A DNA stretch of 64,000 nt. Source: Caenispirillum salinarum AK4. GTDB lineage: Bacteria; Pseudomonadota; Alphaproteobacteria; Rhodospirillales; Rhodospirillaceae. The notes under the pieces are model-generated. The model did not search any database. It saw only the letters and a program-made list of their open reading frames with translations, and was not told where the DNA came from. Shown here piece by piece: positions 17,490-24,574 of this stretch; position 1 is the stretch's first letter; each line of letters opens with the position of its first letter. Position numbers and translations under genes: made by a program. The DNA lies in assembly GCF_000315795.1 (NCBI RefSeq), contig NZ_ANHY01000014.1, forward strand, positions 62,001 through 126,000, written 5' to 3'.

Positions 17490-17611
17490 ACGCGTCGCTG
17501 ATTGAAATCATCGACGCTGCGTTCAGTCGGCACGCAGCCTCACGCGCCATAAGGCGCGGCGGCCGGTCGGCCTTGCCGGACGACAAGTGTACGTCTTCGA
17601 GTGTCGTCCGG
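17490..17611 (-). repeat. Structured intergenic repeat, copy A (dehalogenase leader)
   Basis: Positions 17490-17587 align without gaps to 20181-20278 with 13 mismatches in 98 positions by hand (about 87 percent), and the 36 nt at the 17552-17587 end are identical. On the minus strand, 5' to 3', it begins with a 10-bp hairpin CCGGACGACA/TGTCGTCCGG (17576-17611). Then come CGCGCC-TTAT-GGCGCG, then GCTGCG/CGCAGC with an 11-nt loop, then a GTCG...CGAC hairpin with inner TGATT/AATCA. It ends 43 nt before the dehalogenase ATG. Its other flank is 62 nt from the torA stop. Confidence 0.85.
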
Positions 17612-17673
17612 TATGATACAGACGGGGCCGCGACGGTGGTGCGTCGCGGCCCCGGTGCCTGTGCGGCCCTGGT

Positions 17674-20163
17674 TCAGCTGCTGATGGGCGGGCGGTCGAA
17701 GGCGGTCACCGGCGGTGCCTCGCCCTCGTACTTCTCCACGTCGCCGATGGCGGTGTGGCCGCAGTTGCCCTGGGCGAGCTTGGACGTGCCCTTGTCGACG
17801 GCCAGCACGTTGGCGCTGCCGTACTTGTCCAGCGCGCCGGGCTCGCCGCGCTTGGCCGGGTCGTACCAGCCGCCTTCGTTGACGCGCACCACGCCCGGAC
17901 GAACGCGGTCGGTCACCACGGCGCCGGCCAGGATTTCGCCCCGGTCGTTGAAGACGCGGACGATGTCGCCGTCGGCGATGCCGCGGGCCTCGGCATCCTG
18001 CGGGTTGATGAGCATGGGCTCGCGGCCGTTGACCACGTACTCGTCACGCAGGTTGGCCGCCCCCGACAGCTGCGAGTGCAGGCGGTACTTGGGGTGGGCC
18101 GTGTCGATATGCAGCGGGAACTTGGCGTCCGCGGCGCCGGTCCACTCCACGGGTTCCATCCAGGTGGCGTGCGGCGGGCAGTCGTCGTAGCCCATCTGCT
18201 CGATGGCGCGCGAGTAGATCTCGATCTTGCCCGAGGGCGTGCCGAGCGGCTCCAGCAGCGGTTCCTCGCGGTAGTCGGCGTAGCGGACGTAGTTCAGTCC
18301 CTCCTCGTCGGGCTCGAAGACCAGCGGCTCGTTGGCGTCCCAGAAGGCGTCGAAGTCCGGCATGTCGATGCGGCGGGCCTTCGCCTGGTCGAGTGCGGCG
18401 TCATAGAACTGCCGGATCCAGTCCATCTCCGACTTGCCCTCGTCGAAGCCGTTGCCGTAGCCCAGCTTCCTGGCGACGTCGTTGAAGATGTCGAAGTCGC
18501 TGCGCGCCTCGAACACGGGATCGACGATCTTGTGCATCCCGGCCATCAGGCGGAGCGAGTAACTGCCGCCCTGCTCGATGTCGTTGCGCTCGTACGACGT
18601 GGTGGCCGGCAGGACGATGTCGGCGAACTTGGCCGTCGGCGTCCAGTAGATGTCGTGGACGATGACGGTCTCGGGCTTCTGCCACGCCTTCACGAGGCGG
18701 TTGGTGTCCTGGTGATGGACGAAGGGGTTGCCGCCCACCCAGTAGATGAGCTGGATGTCGGGATAGGTGACCTTGTCGCCGTTGAAGTCGATGGTCTCGC
18801 CAGGGTTGAGCAGCATGTCGGCGATGCGTGCCAGCGGAATGCTCGCGAGGCCGCTCTTTTCCAGCCATGCGGCGCCCTCCACCGCCTTGCCGGTGGCGGT
18901 GATGCCCGGCAGGATCGGGGCGTTGGCGGTCGGCGTGCCGCCGTTGGAGTAATGGTAGGACAGGCCGAAGCCGCCGCCGGGCAGGCCGATCTGCCCCAGC
19001 ATGCTGGCCAGCGTGACCAGCGCCCAGTGGGCCTGTTCGCCATGGTCCATGCGCTGCATGGCCCAGCCGCTCATGAGCATGGTGCGGTTGGCCGCGCAGT
19101 CGCGGGCGAGCTGGCGGATGACGTCGGCGGGAATTTCGGTGATCTGTTCAGCCCACTCCGGGGTCTTCTCCACCCCATCGGCGGCCTGGCCCATGAGGTA
19201 CTTCTCGAACTCCTCGTAGCCGACGGTGTATTCGTCCAGGAACGCGGTGTCGTGCAGTCCTTCCTTTGCCAGCGTGTGGCACATGGCGAGCATCATGGCG
19301 ACATCGGTCTGCGGCCGGGGCGCGATCCATTCGGCGCCCAGGTACTCGATGCTTTCGCTGCGCACCGGGTCGATGGCGACCACACGGGTGCCCTTTTCCT
19401 TGAGCGCGGCCATGCCCTCGTAGCCGCCGTGCTCGGCCAGGATCCAGTCGATCTGGTTGGTGATGGACGGGTTGGCGCCCCACAGCACCACAAGCTCGCT
19501 GTTTTCCACGACCACCGGCCAGGCGGTCTGCTGTTCATAGACCTCCAGCCGGCCGACCACGTGCGGCATGATGACCTGGGAGGCGCCGGTGGAGTAGTCG
19601 CCGGTGTGGTTGATATAGCCGCCGTGCAGGTTCAGCAGCCGGCCCAGCAGGTTGCGGCAGTTGTGCAGCTTGCCCACACTCTTCCAGCCGTAGGAGCCGC
19701 CGAAGATGGCTTCGTTGCCGTGCTGCTCCTTCACGCGGTTCAGTTCCTTGGAGACCAGCTCGATGGCCTCGTCCCAGGAGACGCGGACGAATTCCTCCGA
19801 CCCGCGCGCGGCGTCGTTGGCCTGCGGGCCGTTCTTCAGGAAGCCCGCGCGCACCATGGGGTAGCGAATGCGCGAAGCGGAGTACACCGAGTCGGGCAGG
19901 CCCTGGAGCATCGGCGTCGGGTGCTTGTCGGCCTCAATGGGGATGGCGGTCACGAACTTGCCGTCCTTGACCTCCGCCTTGAAGACGCCCCAGTGCGACC
20001 CGGACAGGATCGGCCCGGCGGCCCCTTGCGCGAACGCCTTGCGGCCGCTGGACAGGACGGACGCACCGCCGACGGCGGCAAGCCCGGCCAGCGCCGATGA
20101 TCCCTGAAGGAACAGGCGGCGGCTCACGTCACCGTCGTGCGCGTGCTTTGACTGGAAACCCAT
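17674..20163 (-). CDS. torA: Trimethylamine-N-oxide / DMSO reductase, Tat-exported molybdoenzyme
   Basis: This periplasmic bis-MGD reductase of the TorA/DorA family is the terminal oxidase for TMAO (or DMSO). It has 829 aa. The twin-arginine leader is SRRLFLQGSSALAGLA, with cleavage near AFAQ. FGGSYGWKSVGKLHNCRNLL and DYSTGASQVIMPHVVG are TorA signatures, and the Mo-ligand serine is S191, the same number as in E. coli TorA. The ATG at 20161-20163 has GGGAGG just upstream; the longer ORF is a non-coding leader. The chaperone torD lies upstream and torC is divergent. TMAO versus DMSO preference cannot be read here; the tor neighbourhood favours TMAO. Confidence 0.95.
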   Translation of the reverse strand: MGFQSKHAHDGDVSRRLFLQGSSALAGLAAVGGASVLSSGRKAFAQGAAGPILSGSHWGVFKAEVKDGKFVTAIPIEADKHPTPMLQGLPDSVYSASRIRYPMVRAGFLKNGPQANDAARGSEEFVRVSWDEAIELVSKELNRVKEQHGNEAIFGGSYGWKSVGKLHNCRNLLGRLLNLHGGYINHTGDYSTGASQVIMPHVVGRLEVYEQQTAWPVVVENSELVVLWGANPSITNQIDWILAEHGGYEGMAALKEKGTRVVAIDPVRSESIEYLGAEWIAPRPQTDVAMMLAMCHTLAKEGLHDTAFLDEYTVGYEEFEKYLMGQAADGVEKTPEWAEQITEIPADVIRQLARDCAANRTMLMSGWAMQRMDHGEQAHWALVTLASMLGQIGLPGGGFGLSYHYSNGGTPTANAPILPGITATGKAVEGAAWLEKSGLASIPLARIADMLLNPGETIDFNGDKVTYPDIQLIYWVGGNPFVHHQDTNRLVKAWQKPETVIVHDIYWTPTAKFADIVLPATTSYERNDIEQGGSYSLRLMAGMHKIVDPVFEARSDFDIFNDVARKLGYGNGFDEGKSEMDWIRQFYDAALDQAKARRIDMPDFDAFWDANEPLVFEPDEEGLNYVRYADYREEPLLEPLGTPSGKIEIYSRAIEQMGYDDCPPHATWMEPVEWTGAADAKFPLHIDTAHPKYRLHSQLSGAANLRDEYVVNGREPMLINPQDAEARGIADGDIVRVFNDRGEILAGAVVTDRVRPGVVRVNEGGWYDPAKRGEPGALDKYGSANVLAVDKGTSKLAQGNCGHTAIGDVEKYEGEAPPVTAFDRPPISS

Positions 20164-20180
20164 CGTTGCCTCCCTACTAT

Positions 20181-20302
20181 GCGCGACGCCGATTGCCATC
20201 GTCGTCGCTGCGTTCATGCGGCCCGCAGCCTCGCGCGCCAGCAGGCGCGGCGGCCGGTCGGCCTTGCCGGACGACAAGCACCTGAGCCCAGGTGTCGTCC
20301 GG
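20181..20302 (-). repeat. Structured intergenic repeat, copy B (torA leader)
   Basis: This is the second copy of the element at 17490-17611, ending 18 nt before the torA ATG. The 5' hairpin arms CCGGACGACA/TGTCGTCCGG (20267-20302) are identical to copy A but the loop differs. CGCGCC-TGCT-GGCGCG and GCTGCG/CGCAGC stems are conserved. The last hairpin is GCGACG/CGTCGC where copy A has GCGTCG/CGACGC, and its inner pair is C-G where A has T-A. These are compensatory changes that keep the pairing. Confidence 0.85.
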
Positions 20303-20416
20303 CCCTGCGCCGGTGTCTCGACATGCGATCGCGTCGAGGCCGGGATTGACCATGGGAGGGAGCATACAGGGCCGTCGTTAATGCCCTTCGATTTGTATGT
20401 GAAATAGCGGCGACAA

Positions 20417-20438
20417 CTTGTTATCGCCTTGTTAATCG
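20417..20438. promoter_or_regulatory. Tandem 11-bp direct repeats, candidate TorR boxes before torA
   Basis: CTTGTTATCGC and CTTGTTAATCG lie head to tail, one helical turn apart, over the torD stop codon and about 250 nt before the torA start. TorR of E. coli binds direct decameric repeats. A related CTTGTTA motif occurs between torR and torC. Assignment to TorR is inference. Confidence 0.35.
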
Positions 20439-21076
20439 GTTTCTCGCGCATAGAAGGCGGCCACGGCCGTCTCCGCCAGACGGGCGGCGGCGGCGTAGTA
20501 ACCGGTCGGATCATCCCGGTCCACCCGTTCCCGGAAGGGCGTCAGCCAGGGCGCCACATCGGCGCGCGCAAACGCCGCCTGCGCCGCGAACAGGCTGGAT
20601 GCCCGCGCCGCGTCCGCCGCCTCGCGCCGGGACAGCTCCGCCAGCGCACCCAGCATGATTCCGAAGTGGTCGGCGGGCTCCGCCGTGCCCTCGGCGACGG
20701 ACAGGTTGTGGGCGTCCAGGACGGCGCGGGCGCGGTCGGTGGCGGCGCCGTGGGTGCGGCCCTCTTCGTAGACGGAGGCGTAGGGATGGGCGGCATCAGG
20801 CCCGCCGGCGCCCAGGAACAGGGTGCCAAAGCGCGCCGACAGGGCCAGCGCTGCGTCGGCGTCGCTACCCGCGTCGCGATGCACCGCGCGCAGGGCGTCC
20901 AGCATGGCCTCCACCCCGCCGGCCAGGGCGGGGGCTTCGGCCAGGTCGGTGACGGCGCGCTGCCCGAGCGGGCCGCGCAGGGCGGCGATGGCGGCAGCAT
21001 CGGGCTCGCGCAGAAATACCGACGCCAGCCAGTCCAGAAGGTGTGCACGGTCCGTGGCGGCAAGGATGACGGTCAT
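20432..21076 (-). CDS. torD: TorD/DmsD-family chaperone for the TMAO reductase
   Basis: This 214-aa cytoplasmic, all-helical-looking protein belongs to the TorD family. It contains LFLGAGGPDAAHPYASVYEEGRT, the glycine/proline-rich family signature, followed by AEPADHFGIMLGALAEL with the conserved Pro/Asp/His. TorD chaperones bind the Tat leader of the apoenzyme and assist cofactor insertion before export. The gene sits between torR (31-nt gap) and torA on the same strand, so the partner is almost certainly the TorA encoded here. Confidence 0.9.
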   Translation of the reverse strand: MTVILAATDRAHLLDWLASVFLREPDAAAIAALRGPLGQRAVTDLAEAPALAGGVEAMLDALRAVHRDAGSDADAALALSARFGTLFLGAGGPDAAHPYASVYEEGRTHGAATDRARAVLDAHNLSVAEGTAEPADHFGIMLGALAELSRREAADAARASSLFAAQAAFARADVAPWLTPFRERVDRDDPTGYYAAAARLAETAVAAFYARETD

Positions 21077-21107
21077 GATGGCTCCGTTGGCGGGGGACGG
21101 GCGCGGC

Positions 21108-21806
21108 TCAGGGCTGGAAAGCGTAGCCGACGCCGTGGACGGTAATCAGGTGCCGTGGCTCGCGCGGGTTGTCGCCGATCTTGTGGCGCAGGCGATTGAC
21201 CAGCACGTCGACGGTGCGGTCGCTCGGCGCCCAGTCGCGGTGGCTGATGTAGTCCAGCAACTGGTCGCGGCTCAGCACCTTGCCCTGGCGGCCGGCGAGT
21301 GCGGCCAACAATTCGAACTCGCCGCGGGTGAGGTGGACACGCTGCCCCTGGGAATCGGTCAGTTCCCGCCGCTCCAGGCTGAGGCGCCAGTCCGAAAAGA
21401 TGATGGGGCGGTCCCCGGCCGCAGCGTCGCGCAGGGCCCGGCCGCGCGCCAGTAACCTGCGCACGCGCGCGGCGACCTCGCGCGGGTCGCGGTTGCGCTC
21501 CACCACGTCGTCGGCGCCGGCCTCCAGCCCCAGAATGCAGTCCACCGGGTCGGCCTTGTCGCACAGCACGATGACGCCGAACTCACTGGCCCGTTGCAGC
21601 GCCTGTACAATGTCGACGCCGCCGGGCGGAGGCATGTCGGCGTCCAGAACGATGACCGCCGGCCGCGTGCCATTGACATGCATCGCGCGCGGGTCCGACC
21701 AGTGTTCCGTCCGCACATCCAGGCCGCTGCCCTCCAGTAGGGCGATCAAGGCGCCGTGCTCCTCGTTGCGGGGGCCGGTCAGCAGGACGGTAGGCTTAGC
21801 ACTCAT
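21108..21806 (-). CDS. torR: TorR-like OmpR-family regulator with atypical receiver
   Basis: This 232-aa DNA-binding regulator has an N-terminal receiver (1-120) and a C-terminal winged helix (ELLAALAGRQGKVLSRDQLL, SDRTVDVLVNRLRHKIG, GVGYAF). The receiver keeps the candidate phospho-Asp (IVLDADMP). It lacks the acidic pair after beta-1 (VLLTGPRNEEHG instead of a D/E pair), has Cys in place of the Thr/Ser on beta-4 (VIVLCDKAD), and VERNRDPRE in place of the usual Lys-Pro. Phosphorylation-dependent switching is therefore doubtful. The start at 21804-21806 is the ATG of MSAKPTVLL. It is divergent from torC; the name rests on position. Confidence 0.85.
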   Translation of the reverse strand: MSAKPTVLLTGPRNEEHGALIALLEGSGLDVRTEHWSDPRAMHVNGTRPAVIVLDADMPPPGGVDIVQALQRASEFGVIVLCDKADPVDCILGLEAGADDVVERNRDPREVAARVRRLLARGRALRDAAAGDRPIIFSDWRLSLERRELTDSQGQRVHLTRGEFELLAALAGRQGKVLSRDQLLDYISHRDWAPSDRTVDVLVNRLRHKIGDNPREPRHLITVHGVGYAFQP

Positions 21807-21840
21807 TCGCTTTCTTCTTGTCGGTTGCGCCCCGGTATAG

Positions 21841-21860
21841 AATATACCCAAGCGTATATT
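21841..21860. promoter_or_regulatory. Palindromic operator candidate between torR and torC
   Basis: AATATACCCAAGCGTATATT is a perfect inverted repeat (7-bp arms AATATAC/GTATATT, 6-nt spacer), 35 nt upstream of the torR start in an AT-rich stretch that stands out in this GC-rich DNA. A second, overlapping repeat pairs CCCAAG with CTTGGG (21867-21872). A further GTATAT lies at 21883-21888. It is probably a binding site for a dimeric regulator. Confidence 0.5.
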
Positions 21861-21892
21861 GGATTGACTTGGGATAAATTTTGTATATGGAA

Positions 21893-21922
21893 CGTTAACA
21901 TTTGCGGGCGATCTTTAACAAG
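21893..21922. promoter_or_regulatory. Direct TGTTAA repeats between torR and torC
   Basis: On the minus strand the motifs CTTGTTAAAG and ATGTTAACG are in direct orientation about 20 bp (two helical turns) apart. They resemble the tandem CTTGTTA repeats before torA at 20417-20438. This is a candidate TorR-binding region for the divergent torR/torC promoters. No experiment or alignment supports this beyond the pattern. Confidence 0.3.
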
Positions 21923-22024
21923 AGGACACGCCCTGTTTAGGTGGGGGCCGCAAACCCGTTAACGAGGCCCTGCTACGGTTCACCCCATACCACGCATGAC
22001 CGTTCGGGAACCAAGGGGTGTATC

Positions 22025-23185
22025 ATGTTCAAAAGAATTTGGGGTTGGCTGCGTCGGCCGTCCTCCTTGGCGTGGAGCGTCGTCTTCCTGCTCGGGATCG
22101 TGGTCGCTGTCGGTGGCTGGGGCGTGGCGCACACGGCCATGACGGCCACCTCGTCCAACGAGTTCTGCGTGTCCTGCCACGAGATGGGCACGCCGCTGGC
22201 CGAGTACCAGAAAACGGTCCACTACCAGAATCCGACCGGCGTGCGGGCCGGCTGCTCGGACTGCCACGTCCCGGAAACGGGCTGGCCGTACCTGCAGGCC
22301 AAGGTCCGCGCCAGCAAGGACCTCTACCACCACCTGATCGGCACCCTGGCGACCCCCGAGGACTACGAGGAACACCGCCTGGAGATGGCGCAAGCCGTCT
22401 GGGACCGCATGAAGGCGAACGACAGCAGCGAGTGCCGCAGCTGCCACGCCTTCGACGCCATGACCGTGGATGCCCAAAAGCAGGAGGCGCAGAAGCGCCA
22501 CACCGAGGCCATGGAAACCGGCGGCACCTGCATCGACTGCCACAAGGGCATCGCCCACAGCCTGCCGGACATGAAGAAGGCCTTCGCCCGCGCCTTCGAG
22601 GAGTTGAAGGAAACCGCCGCCGACGCGGACCTGGAGGACACCGCCTACACGCTGGAAACCATGCCCTTCTATCTGGAGCAGGGAGGCGACCAGAAGGCCG
22701 GTCAGCTTCTGCCGGCGACGGAACTGAAGATCACCGAACAAAGCGGTGACTGGCTGAAGGCCACCGTCTCCGGCTGGCGCCAGGAAGGGGCGGAGAGCGT
22801 CATCTACGGCGCGCCGGGCCAGCGCATCCTGACGGCCGTCATGGCCAAGCCGACGGTGGAGCAGGCCGAGGTGGGCGAGGGCAAGGTGCTGCCCGAGACC
22901 GGCCAGACCTGGATGCCCGTCAGCGTCGACGTCTGGCTGCCGCAGGAAAGCGTGACGGCAAGCATCGAGCCGGTGTGGAGCTATGCGGAATCGATCTACC
23001 AGGGCGACTGCGCCACCTGCCACACGGCGCACACGCCGAACCACTTCCTCGCCAATCAGTGGATCGGGCAGTTGAAGTCCATGGAACGCTTCAGCCAGCT
23101 GTCCAAGGAACAAAACCGGCTGGTACTGAAATTCCTCCAGTACCACGCCAAGGACATGACGCAGACCGCCGCCGCCGGTCACTGA
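22025..23185 (+). CDS. torC: Pentaheme c-type cytochrome TorC (NapC/NirT family)
   Basis: This 386-aa membrane-anchored cytochrome passes electrons from the quinol pool to periplasmic TorA. An N-terminal membrane anchor (about residues 16-36) is followed by four NapC-type CxxCH hemes (CVSCH, CSDCH, CRSCH, CIDCH). A C-terminal domain carries a fifth heme (CATCH, with HTPNHFLANQW after it), the TorC-specific extension. ATG at 22025 is preceded by AAGGGGTG. The gene is divergent from torR-torD-torA, unlike the torCAD order of E. coli. Confidence 0.95.
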   Translation: MFKRIWGWLRRPSSLAWSVVFLLGIVVAVGGWGVAHTAMTATSSNEFCVSCHEMGTPLAEYQKTVHYQNPTGVRAGCSDCHVPETGWPYLQAKVRASKDLYHHLIGTLATPEDYEEHRLEMAQAVWDRMKANDSSECRSCHAFDAMTVDAQKQEAQKRHTEAMETGGTCIDCHKGIAHSLPDMKKAFARAFEELKETAADADLEDTAYTLETMPFYLEQGGDQKAGQLLPATELKITEQSGDWLKATVSGWRQEGAESVIYGAPGQRILTAVMAKPTVEQAEVGEGKVLPETGQTWMPVSVDVWLPQESVTASIEPVWSYAESIYQGDCATCHTAHTPNHFLANQWIGQLKSMERFSQLSKEQNRLVLKFLQYHAKDMTQTAAAGH

Positions 23186-23215
23186 TTGCGCGGCAACGGA
23201 ACGGGAGGTGCGGGC

Positions 23216-24082
23216 ATGACGGTCTTTTCCACCCGCATCTCCTGTTTCGACGCCACCTGGAACCCGACGTTCGGCTGCGATCACGTTTCCCCGGGTTGCG
23301 ACAACTGCTATGCCGAAGTGATCGCCAACCGCTTCCACGGCGGCTTTGCACTCCGACTGAAGCCCCACCGCCTGCGCGACGCCGCCCGCTTCAAGCCGGT
23401 GCAGACGCCCGAGGGGCCGCGTCCGCCCATCGTCTTCGTCAACTCCATGAGCGACCTGTGGCACGCGGACGTGCCCGACGCCTACCTGGACCAGGTGTTC
23501 GACGCCGTGGAGGCCCAGCCGCACGCCGTCTTCGTGTGCCTCACCAAGCGCGTCCCGCGCATGGCGCGCTACTGCGCCGCGCGCTGGGGCGGCCGGGGCG
23601 TGCCGGATCATGTCTGGCTGGGCGTGAGCGTCGAGGGCGCGGCGCAGGGCGGGCGCCTCGGCCACCTGCACCGGCTGAGGCGGGAGGTCGGGCCGTTCAC
23701 GGCGCTCGGCTGCCTGGAACCGCTCATCGCCTCGCCCGAGGGGATGGACCTGTCGGGGCTGGACTGGGTCATCTGCGGCGGCGAGTCCGGTGCGCGGGCG
23801 CGGCGGCCGGACCTGGCCTGGATGCGCTGGGTCCGCGATGCCTGCGCCGACGCCGGGATACCGCTGTGGTTCAAGGCCTGGGGCCACTGGCGCCACAATC
23901 CGCTGTGGCCGCTGGCACAGGGGCGCACGCTCAAGGAGCGCCGGCTGGACCTTGTCGCGCGCGGGCTGGAATTGACAGGGGACGAGCAGGGCGGGGCGAC
24001 ACTGGACGGCCGCCTCCACCGGCGGCACCCGCACGCCTATGCCCGGCGCGTCGACATGCTGCGGCGGTGCCTTGTGTCATGA
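23216..24082 (+). CDS. DUF5131 family protein (phage Gp37/Gp68-like)
   Basis: This 288-aa protein resembles DUF5131: ATWNPTFGCDHVSPGCDNCYAE, with three closely spaced Cys, then FVNSMSDLWHADVPD, VWLGVSVEG and WVICGGESGARARRPD. The Cys cluster suggests a metal or Fe-S site; distant relation to radical-SAM folds has been proposed for the family, and the activity is unknown. ATG 23216 has GGGAGG upstream. It follows torC by 30 nt and may be cotranscribed with it. Association with TMAO respiration is unexplained. Confidence 0.85.
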   Translation: MTVFSTRISCFDATWNPTFGCDHVSPGCDNCYAEVIANRFHGGFALRLKPHRLRDAARFKPVQTPEGPRPPIVFVNSMSDLWHADVPDAYLDQVFDAVEAQPHAVFVCLTKRVPRMARYCAARWGGRGVPDHVWLGVSVEGAAQGGRLGHLHRLRREVGPFTALGCLEPLIASPEGMDLSGLDWVICGGESGARARRPDLAWMRWVRDACADAGIPLWFKAWGHWRHNPLWPLAQGRTLKERRLDLVARGLELTGDEQGGATLDGRLHRRHPHAYARRVDMLRRCLVS

Positions 24083-24114
24083 AAGAGTGGTCCTGCTTCG
24101 CGACGTGGCTGTCG

Positions 24115-24189
24115 TCGCTGGCGGACGTCCCCCGCGCCAGCGATCACGCCGGCGGCAGCACCAGTCGCAAAAGGGCGCCTTGCGTGATC
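24115..24189. terminator. Hairpins between convergent genes (bidirectional terminator candidate)
   Basis: TCGCTGGCG (24115-24123) and CGCCAGCGA (24135-24143) form a perfect 9-bp hairpin with an 11-nt loop. GATCACGC (24142-24149) and GCGTGATC (24182-24189) form a second, competing repeat. They fill the gap between the convergent DUF5131 and DUF4387 genes. There is no T-run, so termination is inferred from position and stem strength only. Confidence 0.45.
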
Positions 24190-24209
24190 GCCTCCCGTGC
24201 CCGCTCGGC

Positions 24210-24542
24210 CTACTCCGGCACGGCGACCGGCAGCGAAAGCAGGGGCGCATACTGCTGGGCGCCGAAAATGTCCGGGTCGCCGGGACTGCCGCTCGGGCGC
24301 TCGCGGTAGATCGTGAACTTCACGGCGTTGGCCGGCGGGAACTCGACGAAGTCGCTGATCCTGCTGTCGGAAATCCCGTAGAGCGCGGCGACGCTCTCGC
24401 GCGTCAGGGCGCCTGAGCGGCGCACGGCGTCGAAGGTCGCGCGCTCGCGGAAGATGATGTCGAAGGTGATCTTGTCCACGCCCGCGTTCTTGGACCGGAT
24501 GGTCTTGGCAAGCTGGGACAGGGGAACGGTGCTGGCCGTCAT
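24210..24542 (-). CDS. DUF4387 family protein
   Basis: This 110-aa protein contains LAKTIRSKNAGVDKITFDIIF and ISDFVEFPPANAVKFTIYR, the DUF4387 signature. DUF4387 proteins are consistently encoded beside AtuA/DUF1446 proteins, as here, and sometimes fused to them. They are thought to be a small subunit of the same enzyme. The gene lies 32 nt downstream of the AtuA-like gene in one operon. Confidence 0.88.
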   Translation of the reverse strand: MTASTVPLSQLAKTIRSKNAGVDKITFDIIFRERATFDAVRRSGALTRESVAALYGISDSRISDFVEFPPANAVKFTIYRERPSGSPGDPDIFGAQQYAPLLSLPVAVPE

Positions 24543-24574
24543 GGTCTGGATGTCCTTCTTCGAGGCGATGCGAA

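Noticed and set aside
17490-20302. Direct repeats flanking torA as ends of a transposon
   Set aside because: There is no transposase, no terminal inverted repeats or target duplication, and the two copies sit at matching positions before start codons with conserved internal stems, which fits a leader or REP-like element better.
20164-20514. 117-codon N-terminal extension of torA
   Set aside because: It crosses the repeat and the promoter region; the Tat leader and GGGAGG fix the start at 20163.
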